From: Thiovulum sp. ES
Lineage (GTDB): Bacteria > Campylobacterota > Campylobacteria > Campylobacterales > Thiovulaceae
NCBI GenBank assembly: GCA_000276965.1
Contig: AKKQ01000010.1
Span: 1 to 49,953, forward strand
Direction of reading: 5' to 3'
DNA: 49,953 bases
Shown: positions 26,029 to 33,965 of the stretch, piece after piece
Position numbering within the stretch: the first letter of the stretch is position 1
Layout of the letters: the number at the start of each line of letters is the position of its first letter
Translations under genes and position numbers: made by a program
Notes under the pieces: generated by a model
Database searches by the model: none
What the model was told of the DNA's origin: nothing
The model's input: the letters and a program-made list of their open reading frames with translations, nothing else

Positions 26029-26642
26029 CAATAAGAACTGCTTCGCTCGTTGTTTTTTCCCTTTCTATTCTATTTCTGATAATTACAGTTGTTACAATGA
26101 TTCAATTAAATAAAAATGATGAAATTCGTGAAGTTGTTGAGGGCGAAAATCACTATTATCTTTCTGTTCTTTCACAATTACGACGAGTTTCGGAAAGAGC
26201 AACCCTTTCAATTCGTGCATATTCACTTTCTCAAGACTCAAAATTTAGTGAAGATTACAAAAAAGCAAAAGAGGATTTTTATATCTCAAAAGAGTCAAAA
26301 GAGAAGTTTGAAAATGTTTGGAGAGCTTTCTCAAAAATGGAAAAAATTGAAGAGAGTGCCTTAAAATATATAAAAGAGGGTAATAATTTAAAAAATGCAA
26401 CGGAACTTCTTTTCTCCGTAGATTATTATCAATTCAAATACGATTTAATTTATCTTGTTGATGAGGCTGAACAATCAATTAAGATGAGCAGAACTCAACA
26501 ACTTTCAGAAATCGATAAAACTCGCGAACTCCTTAAAACAGTGATTATGATTTTAATAAGTATAATTATTTTATTAAATATTGCACACTATCTTTTTTTA
26601 GTTCAACTTGAAAGTAAAATCTTAGAAAACTCTATTTTGTGA
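26025..26642 (+). CDS. Two-helix-anchored periplasmic helical sensor-like protein without output domain
   Basis: A 205-residue membrane protein. Transmembrane segments lie at about 6-28 and 171-193. The periplasmic part between them is long, helical and charged, and resembles the four-helix-bundle ligand domains of chemoreceptors in layout (for example SQLRRVSERATLSIRAYSL). Unlike a receptor, it ends about ten residues after the second membrane segment, so it has no HAMP, kinase, GGDEF or methyl-accepting domain. The start is TTG at 26025, overlapping the stop of the preceding gene. It may signal through that partner or through an unlinked protein. The family match is by pattern only. Confidence 0.6.
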   Translation: MTIRTASLVVFSLSILFLIITVVTMIQLNKNDEIREVVEGENHYYLSVLSQLRRVSERATLSIRAYSLSQDSKFSEDYKKAKEDFYISKESKEKFENVWRAFSKMEKIEESALKYIKEGNNLKNATELLFSVDYYQFKYDLIYLVDEAEQSIKMSRTQQLSEIDKTRELLKTVIMILISIIILLNIAHYLFLVQLESKILENSIL

Positions 26643-26699
26643 AATCAGAAATTCTCCGTTTGGTAGAATCGCACTTAATTTTGTAAAACTTGGAAAGCG

Positions 26700-27899
26700 A
26701 TGATTACATTTATCTCAACTTTTTTTTTCATTTACATCGCGGTTAAACTCTATATTTCCGTGATGCAAATAGGCTTTGTTTCTGAAAACAAAAAGAAAGA
26801 CCCTTTTATTCTCTCACCTGATGAATATCTCAAAGCTGGAGAATATTCAGTTGGGAAAGAGCGACTTTCACTTATTTCGACAATTTTAGAATATGGACTT
26901 TTTATATTTTGGATAAACGACGGAATGAAAATCCTCTCATCTTTGAATAATGATTTTTCAGAAACTCTACAAACACTCTCTTTCATTTTTGGATTTCTAT
27001 TTATAAATATGTTGGTGAATTTGCCACTCGATTTTTATCAAAAATTTGTGCTTGACCAAAAATTTGGATTTAATAAATCTTCCAAAATACTTTTTTTAAC
27101 AGATACTTTAAAAGAGATTTTACTAACTTTGGCAATTGGTACACCAATTATTTTGGGAATGGTCTATTTTATTGAAAATAGCGAAAACTGGTGGCTTTGG
27201 TCATTTGGAATTATGTTTTCATTTGTTCTTTTTGCAAACATGCTCTATCCGACAGTAATTGCTCCACTTTTCAACAAAATGTCTCCACTCGAAGACAAGG
27301 AATTGAATTCCAAAATTGAAGGAATTCTTTCAAAAGTTGGATTTAAAAGCAGTGGAGTTTTTACAATTGATGCCTCAAAAAGAGACGGACGACTCAATGC
27401 TTACTTTGGTGGATTGGGAAGTGCAAAACGAGTTGTGCTTTTTGACACACTTTTAGAAAAACTGAATCACGGCGAAATTCTTGCAGTTCTCGGACATGAA
27501 TTGGGACACTTTAAAAACGGCGATATTTATAAGAATATTGGAATTATGGGAGGAATTTTATTCGCACTTTTCTACCTCATCGGTCATGTTCCAGATTCGC
27601 TTTTTGAAATTTTAGGAATTGAGAAAAATTCGGAAACCTTACTTGTGATTTTGATGTTATTTTCATCTCCAATCCTATTTTTTGTTATGCCAATTTTTGG
27701 ATATATCAGCAGACGAAATGAATATGGTGCGGACAAAGTTGGTAGCGAATTGGCTGGTTCTTCACTTCTTTTAAAAGAGGCACTTAAAAAACTTGTTGTT
27801 GAAAACAAAGCATTTCCAAAATCGCATAAGATTTACATCTTTTTCTACTACACACACCCACCACTTTCTGAAAGATTGGAACACTTGGAGAAATTATAA
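26700..27899 (+). CDS. M48 family (Ste24-type) membrane zinc metalloprotease
   Basis: A 399-residue polytopic protease. The zinc motif HELGH (LAVLGHELGHFKNG) is at about residue 265, with the third ligand Glu in RRNEYGADKVG. The N-terminal half, with FGFNKSS and several membrane helices, is the CAAX-protease-1 N-terminal domain of Ste24 homologues. The final HPPLSERLEHL is the usual M48 C-terminal signature. In bacteria these enzymes degrade membrane proteins or turn over abnormal substrates, since prenylated CAAX proteins are absent. It is distinct from the shorter HtpX. It runs directly into the next gene with a one-base overlap. Family is secure. Confidence 0.93.
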   Translation: MITFISTFFFIYIAVKLYISVMQIGFVSENKKKDPFILSPDEYLKAGEYSVGKERLSLISTILEYGLFIFWINDGMKILSSLNNDFSETLQTLSFIFGFLFINMLVNLPLDFYQKFVLDQKFGFNKSSKILFLTDTLKEILLTLAIGTPIILGMVYFIENSENWWLWSFGIMFSFVLFANMLYPTVIAPLFNKMSPLEDKELNSKIEGILSKVGFKSSGVFTIDASKRDGRLNAYFGGLGSAKRVVLFDTLLEKLNHGEILAVLGHELGHFKNGDIYKNIGIMGGILFALFYLIGHVPDSLFEILGIEKNSETLLVILMLFSSPILFFVMPIFGYISRRNEYGADKVGSELAGSSLLLKEALKKLVVENKAFPKSHKIYIFFYYTHPPLSERLEHLEKL

Positions 27900-28417
27900 T
27901 GAACAACGATATTTTAAAAGATTTGGTTCTTTCAACTCTTTCTGAAATTGAAGAAGAGGAATCTTTAGAGAATTCAATTCCGCAAAAAGAGGAAAAGAGA
28001 GAAAAACGGGAATTTCCACGAGGTGATAGTTTTCGTAGTGAAACTCAAAATGAGCATTTAAAATCTCAAAAAGCTGAAACTTATGCAAATCCTGAACCGC
28101 AAACAACTTATAGAAATTCTGAACCACAAAAACCGAAAGAAGAGAAAAAGCAGAATACAAAAATTACTCTTGAAGAACTCTCTTTTGATAGTGATGTTGA
28201 TTCTGAATTTGATATTAAAAAACCGCAAACAAGCTTTTACACAGGCAGTAGTGATGAGGTTGAATTTCTCGAAAATATCTTAAAAAAGAGTGCAACTCTT
28301 ATAGAGGGTCTCAAATCGCCTGAATTGAAGTCTCGAGAAGCAAAATGCGATATTACATTGAAATACCTACAATTTCTAAATGTTGAAATTTTAAATCGAT
28401 TGGAGAAAATCAATTGA
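27899..28417 (+). CDS. CiaD-like domain protein
   Basis: A 172-residue soluble protein. The first 100 residues are low-complexity, charged and Pro/Gln-rich, likely disordered. The C-terminal 55 residues (VEFLENILKKSATLIEGLKS and ITLKYLQFLNVEILNRLEKI) have the pattern of the small helical C-terminal domain shared by Campylobacter CiaD and many environmental Campylobacterota proteins. CiaD itself is an invasion effector, but in free-living relatives the role is unknown. It is packed between the protease and mqnE with overlaps of one and four bases. The assignment rests on recalled motif similarity; a profile search of the C-terminus would decide it. Confidence 0.55.
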   Translation: MNNDILKDLVLSTLSEIEEEESLENSIPQKEEKREKREFPRGDSFRSETQNEHLKSQKAETYANPEPQTTYRNSEPQKPKEEKKQNTKITLEELSFDSDVDSEFDIKKPQTSFYTGSSDEVEFLENILKKSATLIEGLKSPELKSREAKCDITLKYLQFLNVEILNRLEKIN

Positions 28418-29478
28418 GAAATATAATTGAAAAAGTTGAAAGAGGTGAAAATCTCTCTTTAGAAGAGGGTTTGAAACTTTATGAACTTGATATTTTTACA
28501 CTTGGAAAACTTGCGGATAAGATCAGAAAAGAGATGCACGGAAAAAAAAGCTATTACAATGTAAATCGGCATATTAATCCGACAAATATTTGTGATGATG
28601 TTTGTAAATTTTGTGCATACAGTGCAAACCGAAAAAACCCAAATCCCTACACTATGACTCACGAGGAAATTTTAGATATTGTTGAAAACTCTTCTAAAAA
28701 TGGAATTACTGAAGTACATATTGTTTCGGCACACAATGGAAAAGCTGGACTAAATTGGTATATGGATATTTTCAAGAAAATAAAAGAGAAATATCCCCAA
28801 ATTCACATCAAAGCACTCACTGCTGCAGAAATTGATTTTTTAGCTCGGGAATACTCTTTAAGTTACGATGAGGTCATTGATTTGATGATTAAAAACGGAG
28901 TAGATTCTATGCCAGGTGGTGGTGCTGAAGTTTTTGATGAACGAACTCGAGACTATATTTGCAAAGGAAAAGTCTCATCTTCTGGTTGGTTAGAAATTCA
29001 TGAACTTTGGCATAAACGGGGACGGAAATCAAATGCAACAATGCTTTTTGGACATGTCGAGAGTCGAGAAAATCGTATCGACCACATGATCCGACTTCGA
29101 GAATTGCAAGATAAAACAGGCGGATTTAATGCTTTTATTCCGCTTGTTTATCAGACCGAAAACAACTATTTGAAAATTGAAAAGAGTTTGACGGGAAATG
29201 AGTTTTTAAAAACAATGGCAATTTCTCGAATCATGCTCCGAAACATTCCGAACATAAAAGCATATTGGGTTACATCAACTGTGAACATGGCACTTCTTGC
29301 GCAGGAGTTTGGGGCAAATGATTTGGATGGCACAATTGAACGGGAGTCAATAAATTCTTCTGCGGGTGCGGATAGTCGGAACGGAATTGAGTTAAAAAAA
29401 TTCCTTTCAATGATAAAAAGCAGTGGTTTTGAACCTGTTGAGCGAGACTCACTTTACAACGAAATAGAGAGAAATTAA
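28414..29478 (+). CDS. mqnE: Aminodeoxyfutalosine synthase (radical SAM)
   Basis: A 354-residue radical SAM enzyme of the futalosine route to menaquinone. It joins 3-(1-carboxyvinyl)oxybenzoate and SAM to give aminofutalosine. The iron-sulphur motif is NICDDVCKFCAYS (CxxxCxxC) at about residue 62. Further family features are EVHIVSAHNGK, SMPGGGAEVFDERTR and the C-terminal GTIERESINSSAGA. Length is normal. The start is TTG at 28414, preceded by GGAG and overlapping the stop of the CiaD-like gene by four bases. The futalosine pathway is characteristic of Campylobacterota, which supports the taxonomic call. No other mqn gene is in the window. Confidence 0.93.
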   Translation: MRNIIEKVERGENLSLEEGLKLYELDIFTLGKLADKIRKEMHGKKSYYNVNRHINPTNICDDVCKFCAYSANRKNPNPYTMTHEEILDIVENSSKNGITEVHIVSAHNGKAGLNWYMDIFKKIKEKYPQIHIKALTAAEIDFLAREYSLSYDEVIDLMIKNGVDSMPGGGAEVFDERTRDYICKGKVSSSGWLEIHELWHKRGRKSNATMLFGHVESRENRIDHMIRLRELQDKTGGFNAFIPLVYQTENNYLKIEKSLTGNEFLKTMAISRIMLRNIPNIKAYWVTSTVNMALLAQEFGANDLDGTIERESINSSAGADSRNGIELKKFLSMIKSSGFEPVERDSLYNEIERN

Positions 29479-30972
29479 ATGAATAAGTTGCTATCAAGAG
29501 AGGTTTTAAAAACTGCGATAACTATATTTGTGGTTGTTGCATTTGCAAACTCGATTGTTTTTGGAATTTCAGAATACAATCGGGAAAAGACACAAATTGA
29601 AGACGAGATGAGCAATGTTTTAGATATTTCAAAAGAGTCTCTTTCTGAAGCGATTTGGAAAAGTAGAAAAGATTTTGTTGAAAAATTTGGAATGGAGCTT
29701 TTAGAAAATCCATCAATTACAGGAATTAAAGTTGTTGATTATGGAAATAAATATGTTGAAATTGATAAAGTAAAAGCAGATCGAGAGAGAAGTTTTGAGG
29801 AGAGCCGAGACCTTATTTACAGTTATAGCGGTAAAAAAATCAAGATTGCTAAAATAACTATCTTTTCAGATTTTCAGGCTGTTTTTGAGAAATCTCTTGA
29901 CACAATTCTTTTACTTTTTATGAAAATATTTGTTGAAACTATTGCTATATATTTTATTTTTGTTTGGGGTTTAAAGTCGTTTTTCTCTCGATATATTTTA
30001 AAAGTTCGAGAAGAGGCAAAACAGGGTAACTTGATTGAGAAACCTGAGAATGGTGCTTCTTTAGAGAGTCTTGAGAAAAAATTTCAAACAATTCTTTTGC
30101 ACCTCATCGATATTTTTAAAAATCGTGGAGATATTGTTGATATTGAAAAAGGAAAAGATAATAGCGGTCTTCCCGATGAGGTCGATATTCCTGATGATAT
30201 TGTTAATAGAGAACTTTTGTTGCAAATTTTTGATTACATCAATCCTCCAAATGAAATCTACCAAAGGTTTTTTAGTAGTAAATTTTTTGCAATTCAGTCC
30301 GCTAAAACTGAAAGTGGGGATATTGTTCTCTTTTCTGAAATTGAGAAAGGAAAGGAACTTCTTCTGTTTATGGTAAATTATGACAATATTACTGGTGTTA
30401 CAGCTCTTGAAATCTCTCTTGCCCTTAAAGATATTGAGAAAGATATTGTTCTAAAATATAATTTAAACAATCAAGTATTTTCAACAAGTAAAATCTTGGA
30501 TTTTATGGATAAAAAGTTGCGAAATCGTTTCATCGAAAACAGAGTTTCTGGGGTTGAAGATGCTGAATTTAGCGGTCTAGTTATGTCTATTGCTCTTGAT
30601 AAATCAAAAATTGAGTATTCATCTAAAAATATGCTTATATTTGAGGACGATGGAAAAAATTTCAGTTTGTATGATGATTTAGGACTTTTTAATGGTAGAA
30701 ATGCCGTCCAACAAAGTTCTTCTTATAAAGATATTTCAATCGGAATTCAGCAAAGTTTTTCTTATTATGTCGCATCTAGTGGCTTTGTAGAGCAGACAAA
30801 AAGCGGAAAAAGTTCTGAGAAAATTGGTCGAAATGGACTTTTAAATGCTTTGCAATCGGTGAAAAATGACAAATTCACAAGTCAAGCAGACTCAATTATT
30901 GGTATTTTCAACAGATTAAAAGCTGAAAAACCTCAAGAAAAAGATATGACTGTTATCGGATTTAAAATTTAA
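29479..30972 (+). CDS. Membrane sensor with degenerate SpoIIE/PP2C-like domain (likely pseudophosphatase)
   Basis: A 497-residue protein. Membrane segments at about 12-32 and 140-165 enclose a periplasmic sensor of about 105 residues. A linker leads to a C-terminal region aligning by eye with the phosphatase at 4915, but with its metal-binding residues lost. LATDGFTDQ there is YVASSGFVEQ here; VIDGAGHG is [17 protein letters not shown] is EKDMTVIG. The fold-defining strands remain, so it probably binds a partner without dephosphorylating it. It starts at an ATG one base after the mqnE stop and is likely cotranscribed. Homology to SpoIIE is an inference from the aligned motifs. Confidence 0.65.
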   Translation: MNKLLSREVLKTAITIFVVVAFANSIVFGISEYNREKTQIEDEMSNVLDISKESLSEAIWKSRKDFVEKFGMELLENPSITGIKVVDYGNKYVEIDKVKADRERSFEESRDLIYSYSGKKIKIAKITIFSDFQAVFEKSLDTILLLFMKIFVETIAIYFIFVWGLKSFFSRYILKVREEAKQGNLIEKPENGASLESLEKKFQTILLHLIDIFKNRGDIVDIEKGKDNSGLPDEVDIPDDIVNRELLLQIFDYINPPNEIYQRFFSSKFFAIQSAKTESGDIVLFSEIEKGKELLLFMVNYDNITGVTALEISLALKDIEKDIVLKYNLNNQVFSTSKILDFMDKKLRNRFIENRVSGVEDAEFSGLVMSIALDKSKIEYSSKNMLIFEDDGKNFSLYDDLGLFNGRNAVQQSSSYKDISIGIQQSFSYYVASSGFVEQTKSGKSSEKIGRNGLLNALQSVKNDKFTSQADSIIGIFNRLKAEKPQEKDMTVIGFKI

Positions 30973-31023
30973 GTCGATATAATCTTAGGTTAGATTTTAA
31001 ACATAGAAAGGAGAATTTTTATA

Positions 31024-31269
31024 ATGGAATTTAAACTTGCACGAGAGAGTTTAGACTCGCAACCTGAAGTTGTAAATCTCGATTACATCGAAAAACAAGC
31101 AGAAAAAGAAGATGAAACAATCATCTATCTTGACCGAACAAATAGTCAAAAAGTTCTCAACCAACTTGAAAAGCATTTCGATAAAAATTTTGAAAAAAAT
31201 GTCTATCGTCGAGAGGTTAAATTTGGTTTAGATGAGAACGATTATCTTTACGAAGTTCATATTCTTTAA
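31024..31269 (+). CDS. Small unknown acidic protein (81 residues)
   Basis: I do not recognise this protein. It is soluble and charged, with no cysteine, signal peptide or membrane segment. It has a helical middle (SQKVLNQLEKHFDKNF) and a C-terminal strand-like end (KFGLDENDYLYEVHIL). The ATG has a strong AAAGGAGA eight bases upstream, so translation is likely. It follows the pseudophosphatase gene by 51 bases and could belong to the same transcript. Confidence 0.65.
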   Translation: MEFKLARESLDSQPEVVNLDYIEKQAEKEDETIIYLDRTNSQKVLNQLEKHFDKNFEKNVYRREVKFGLDENDYLYEVHIL

Positions 31270-31334
31270 AAATGCTCTAGGGTTTTCCCTACAAACATCT
31301 TATACGAAATATAATATATTTTTGTAATTTTTTT

Positions 31335-31354
31335 TCTGGTATAATTAAACCAGA
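31335..31354 (+). promoter_or_regulatory. Extended -10 promoter embedded in a hairpin/operator, upstream of the surface protein
   Basis: TCTGGTATAATTAAACCAGA has perfect six-base inverted arms (TCTGGT and ACCAGA) around a TATAAT box, giving TGGTATAAT as an extended -10. The upstream tract is T-rich, typical of Campylobacterota sigma-70 promoters. Arms straddling the -10 could bind a dimeric regulator. The gene starts at 31443, so the leader is about 80 bases. Confidence 0.65.
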
Positions 31355-31371
31355 GATGTTTATCATTTAAG

Positions 31372-31393
31372 TTTCGGGATTGACTTACCGAAA
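31372..31393 (+). promoter_or_regulatory. Leader hairpin of the surface-protein gene
   Basis: TTTCGG (31372-31377) and CCGAAA (31388-31393) pair around a ten-base loop within the predicted leader, upstream of AGAGGAAA and the ATG. It may stabilise the transcript of what looks like a highly expressed exported protein. Confidence 0.45.
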
Positions 31394-31442
31394 TATTTAA
31401 TATAAAATACATCGAATTATCTTATTTTAGAGGAAATGTTAG

Positions 31443-33836
31443 ATGAATACATTTAAATCTGCTTTTTACAGTCTTTCGGCAGCTACTCTACTTACATCTT
31501 CAGTATTTGCAGCGGATCAAATCGAAGTTAGATTGTCAGAAGAGACTTCAGAAATTGCTAACACAAAAGATCAACTAGCTACAAAAGGTGGTGAAATTTA
31601 TCTTGTAAAAATCGGTCTTGACAATGATGCAGATTTTGCAACTTTAACACAAGTTGATTTTAATATTACAACTGCTAGTTACAGAGTTGATTTTAATCCT
31701 AAAACTGATCCTACTTGTACAGGTGAAAACAATAAAATTGAAGAAATAGATACATCAATTATCAAAAATTTTGTAATTTATGAAGGTTCTGTTGCTTCAA
31801 TTAATAAGATTGGAACTGTTCCATTTTCAACTGCTACACATGCAGAAGATGCAACTCAAATCACAGCTTCTTTTAAAAATACTGATGTTGTTTTTGAGAG
31901 TGGGAAAGATTTAGATTTTACAAATACAAATAGTGCAGCAACTGTATATATTATTGGTTTAGAGTATAGTGAAATTTCTCAACAAGTTTCAAAAGGTGAA
32001 ATTAATATTGCACTTGATAAAGTTTATGTTGATGATGCACTTGTTACATCTAGAGAAACTGGGCTTGAAGCAGTTGCAAATGTTCAAAAAACTGTTGGTA
32101 TTGACTCTGTAGCGCCATCGCCTTTCCATGAGTATGCAAATACAGAAAATGGTTTAGCTGTTGATAATTATGATGCGATTATTGAGCAAGTTGAAACTTC
32201 TACAGAAACAGATTTCTTTAGTATGCCACAACTTGATTACTTAAATACAAGTACAACTGCTACACTTGATCACACATATGTTAGACATTACAATAAAGTA
32301 GAAATTCCTGCAGGTTCAACAACTGTAACAGATGCTGTTGGTGATATAAATATTGATTTTGATGGATACACAGGTTCTGTTGTTTATAACCTTTTTAACA
32401 GCTATGAAGGAAACAACTCTTACTCTGCGACAACAGTAAAAAAAGATGTTGTTGGTGATGATATGAGAGTTATTGTTCGACTTAATGAAGAATTGGCTAA
32501 TGATTTCTGTAAAATTCCAATGAATAGCAAGTATGATGAAAATCTTTCAACTGAAATTGTTGAAAACAACAAAGCTCTTATTGACGAAAGTTTCACATTT
32601 ACTGATAGTCAAGGTAACAAATTAGAAGGTATTACAAGTTTCAGTTGTTACAACACTTGTCTTTCTCAAAAGAGACTTGATCCAGGTGAAGCTAAAAACC
32701 TTGGTGATTTAAATGTTTCTGGAACAGAACTTCACTTTACAATCAATCCAACTATTGCTACTGCAGAAGCTAATACTTGTGATAGTGCAAATACAGTTGC
32801 TGTTGGTGATGTTACACTCTCTTATACTCAGGGTCTTTTAAAAGATAGCTTTGATAATGAAGTTGCAAGTTTCTCTGGTTTAGCTTATCAAGATAACCGA
32901 GCTCCAATTATTACTGGTGTTGAAGTTGATGTTGAAACAAATACAAAAGGAAAAATTGTATTTGATGAGCCAATCAATATGAATGGAACTTTTGCAGACA
33001 TCATTAAAGCTGGTGATGGTCAAGATTACAATGTAACTGGTGCAGAGGCTTATGTAACAACTAAAACTCTAAACTATGATGCAACAAATGATCAAACAAT
33101 TGACTTTACTGCTTCTGCTGAGTTAGGTGATGAGCTTTATATCAGATTTACAAGTGGTGGAATTACAGATAAAGAGGCAAATACTGTTTCTATTCACCAT
33201 GAGGGAACTTTTGCTTCTAATCCTTTAGGTGTTTATGTTGTACCAAATAGATGGAACTTGATTTCAATTCCAAGTTGCCAAGCGACTACTTCAAAAAGAC
33301 TTAGTCAAAGTGGTACTGTTCAAACAATTTGGGGTTATGATGACAACGAATGGACAAAATCTCCTAAAAAACTTGAATCTGGTAAAGGTTACTGGGTTAA
33401 AACTCTTCCAATTAACAGAGATACTTATGTAAATGGAACTGCTACTACAGGTGGTGCTACTGACTATGATACAGCAGGAACTGGTTACAATTCACAAATT
33501 GAAGATGCAACTGTTTATTCAGCTGAAACAAACAATATTGTAACAGACTTCTACAATGTTCAAACAACTGGATACGATGCAAACTATGTTGATAGTACAA
33601 CAGTGATTGATAAAAACTCTGACACAACTTGGAAACTTCTTGGAATTGATGAAGCTATCTCTTGGTCAGATGCCCATAAGCAAGTTCATACAAATTGTAG
33701 TACTGTTTCAATTTTCCAATACAGTCCATTAGGTGATAGTGCTTGTGCAACTGGAAATTGTGGAGCTTGGAATGCAGCACCTTATATCCCAAGTTACTCT
33801 GGTGTTTGGGTTCGACAAGAAAACTGCGATCAATAA
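31443..33836 (+). CDS. Large secreted/surface protein with C-terminal WNLISIP...GYWVK domain
   Basis: A 797-residue exported protein. The signal peptide is clear (residues 1-23, cleavage near VFA-ADQ). The mature part is Thr/Asp-rich, beta-rich and poor in Lys/Arg, as in S-layer or adhesin proteins. It includes the segments GVEVDVETNTKGKIVFDEPIN and GDELYIRFTSGGITDKEANTV, which read like immunoglobulin- or bacterial-Big-type strands. The last 200 residues hold WNLISIPS and GKGYWVKTL, a domain I associate with bacterial surface proteins, with a few Cys (CSTVSIF, CATGNCGAW). No sorting signal or sortase motif was seen. A strong promoter and leader hairpin suggest high expression. The function is probably structural or adhesive, but is not established. 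Confidence 0.75.
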   Translation: MNTFKSAFYSLSAATLLTSSVFAADQIEVRLSEETSEIANTKDQLATKGGEIYLVKIGLDNDADFATLTQVDFNITTASYRVDFNPKTDPTCTGENNKIEEIDTSIIKNFVIYEGSVASINKIGTVPFSTATHAEDATQITASFKNTDVVFESGKDLDFTNTNSAATVYIIGLEYSEISQQVSKGEINIALDKVYVDDALVTSRETGLEAVANVQKTVGIDSVAPSPFHEYANTENGLAVDNYDAIIEQVETSTETDFFSMPQLDYLNTSTTATLDHTYVRHYNKVEIPAGSTTVTDAVGDINIDFDGYTGSVVYNLFNSYEGNNSYSATTVKKDVVGDDMRVIVRLNEELANDFCKIPMNSKYDENLSTEIVENNKALIDESFTFTDSQGNKLEGITSFSCYNTCLSQKRLDPGEAKNLGDLNVSGTELHFTINPTIATAEANTCDSANTVAVGDVTLSYTQGLLKDSFDNEVASFSGLAYQDNRAPIITGVEVDVETNTKGKIVFDEPINMNGTFADIIKAGDGQDYNVTGAEAYVTTKTLNYDATNDQTIDFTASAELGDELYIRFTSGGITDKEANTVSIHHEGTFASNPLGVYVVPNRWNLISIPSCQATTSKRLSQSGTVQTIWGYDDNEWTKSPKKLESGKGYWVKTLPINRDTYVNGTATTGGATDYDTAGTGYNSQIEDATVYSAETNNIVTDFYNVQTTGYDANYVDSTTVIDKNSDTTWKLLGIDEAISWSDAHKQVHTNCSTVSIFQYSPLGDSACATGNCGAWNAAPYIPSYSGVWVRQENCDQ

Positions 33837-33867
33837 AAAGTTAAGTAGAAATACTTTGTAACTCTCA

Positions 33868-33892
33868 AGGAGGGGAGAAGTGAAACCCTCCT
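33868..33892 (+). terminator. Hairpin after the surface-protein gene
   Basis: AGGAGGG and CCCTCCT form a perfect seven-base stem around an 11-base loop, 32 bases after the stop. No T run follows. A second hairpin a little further on looks more like the terminator proper. Confidence 0.5.
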
Positions 33893-33908
33893 ACCTCCTC
33901 AAAAACAA

Positions 33909-33931
33909 AGAGTCTTTTTCTTTTCGACTCT
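33909..33931 (+). terminator. Second hairpin with downstream T run
   Basis: AGAGTC and GACTCT pair around an 11-base T/C-rich loop and are followed by CTTAAAATTTTT. This is a reasonable terminator for the surface-protein transcript, 35 bases before the next ATG. Confidence 0.55.
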
Positions 33932-33965
33932 CTTAAAATTTTTCTAAAAATATAAAGGAAACATT

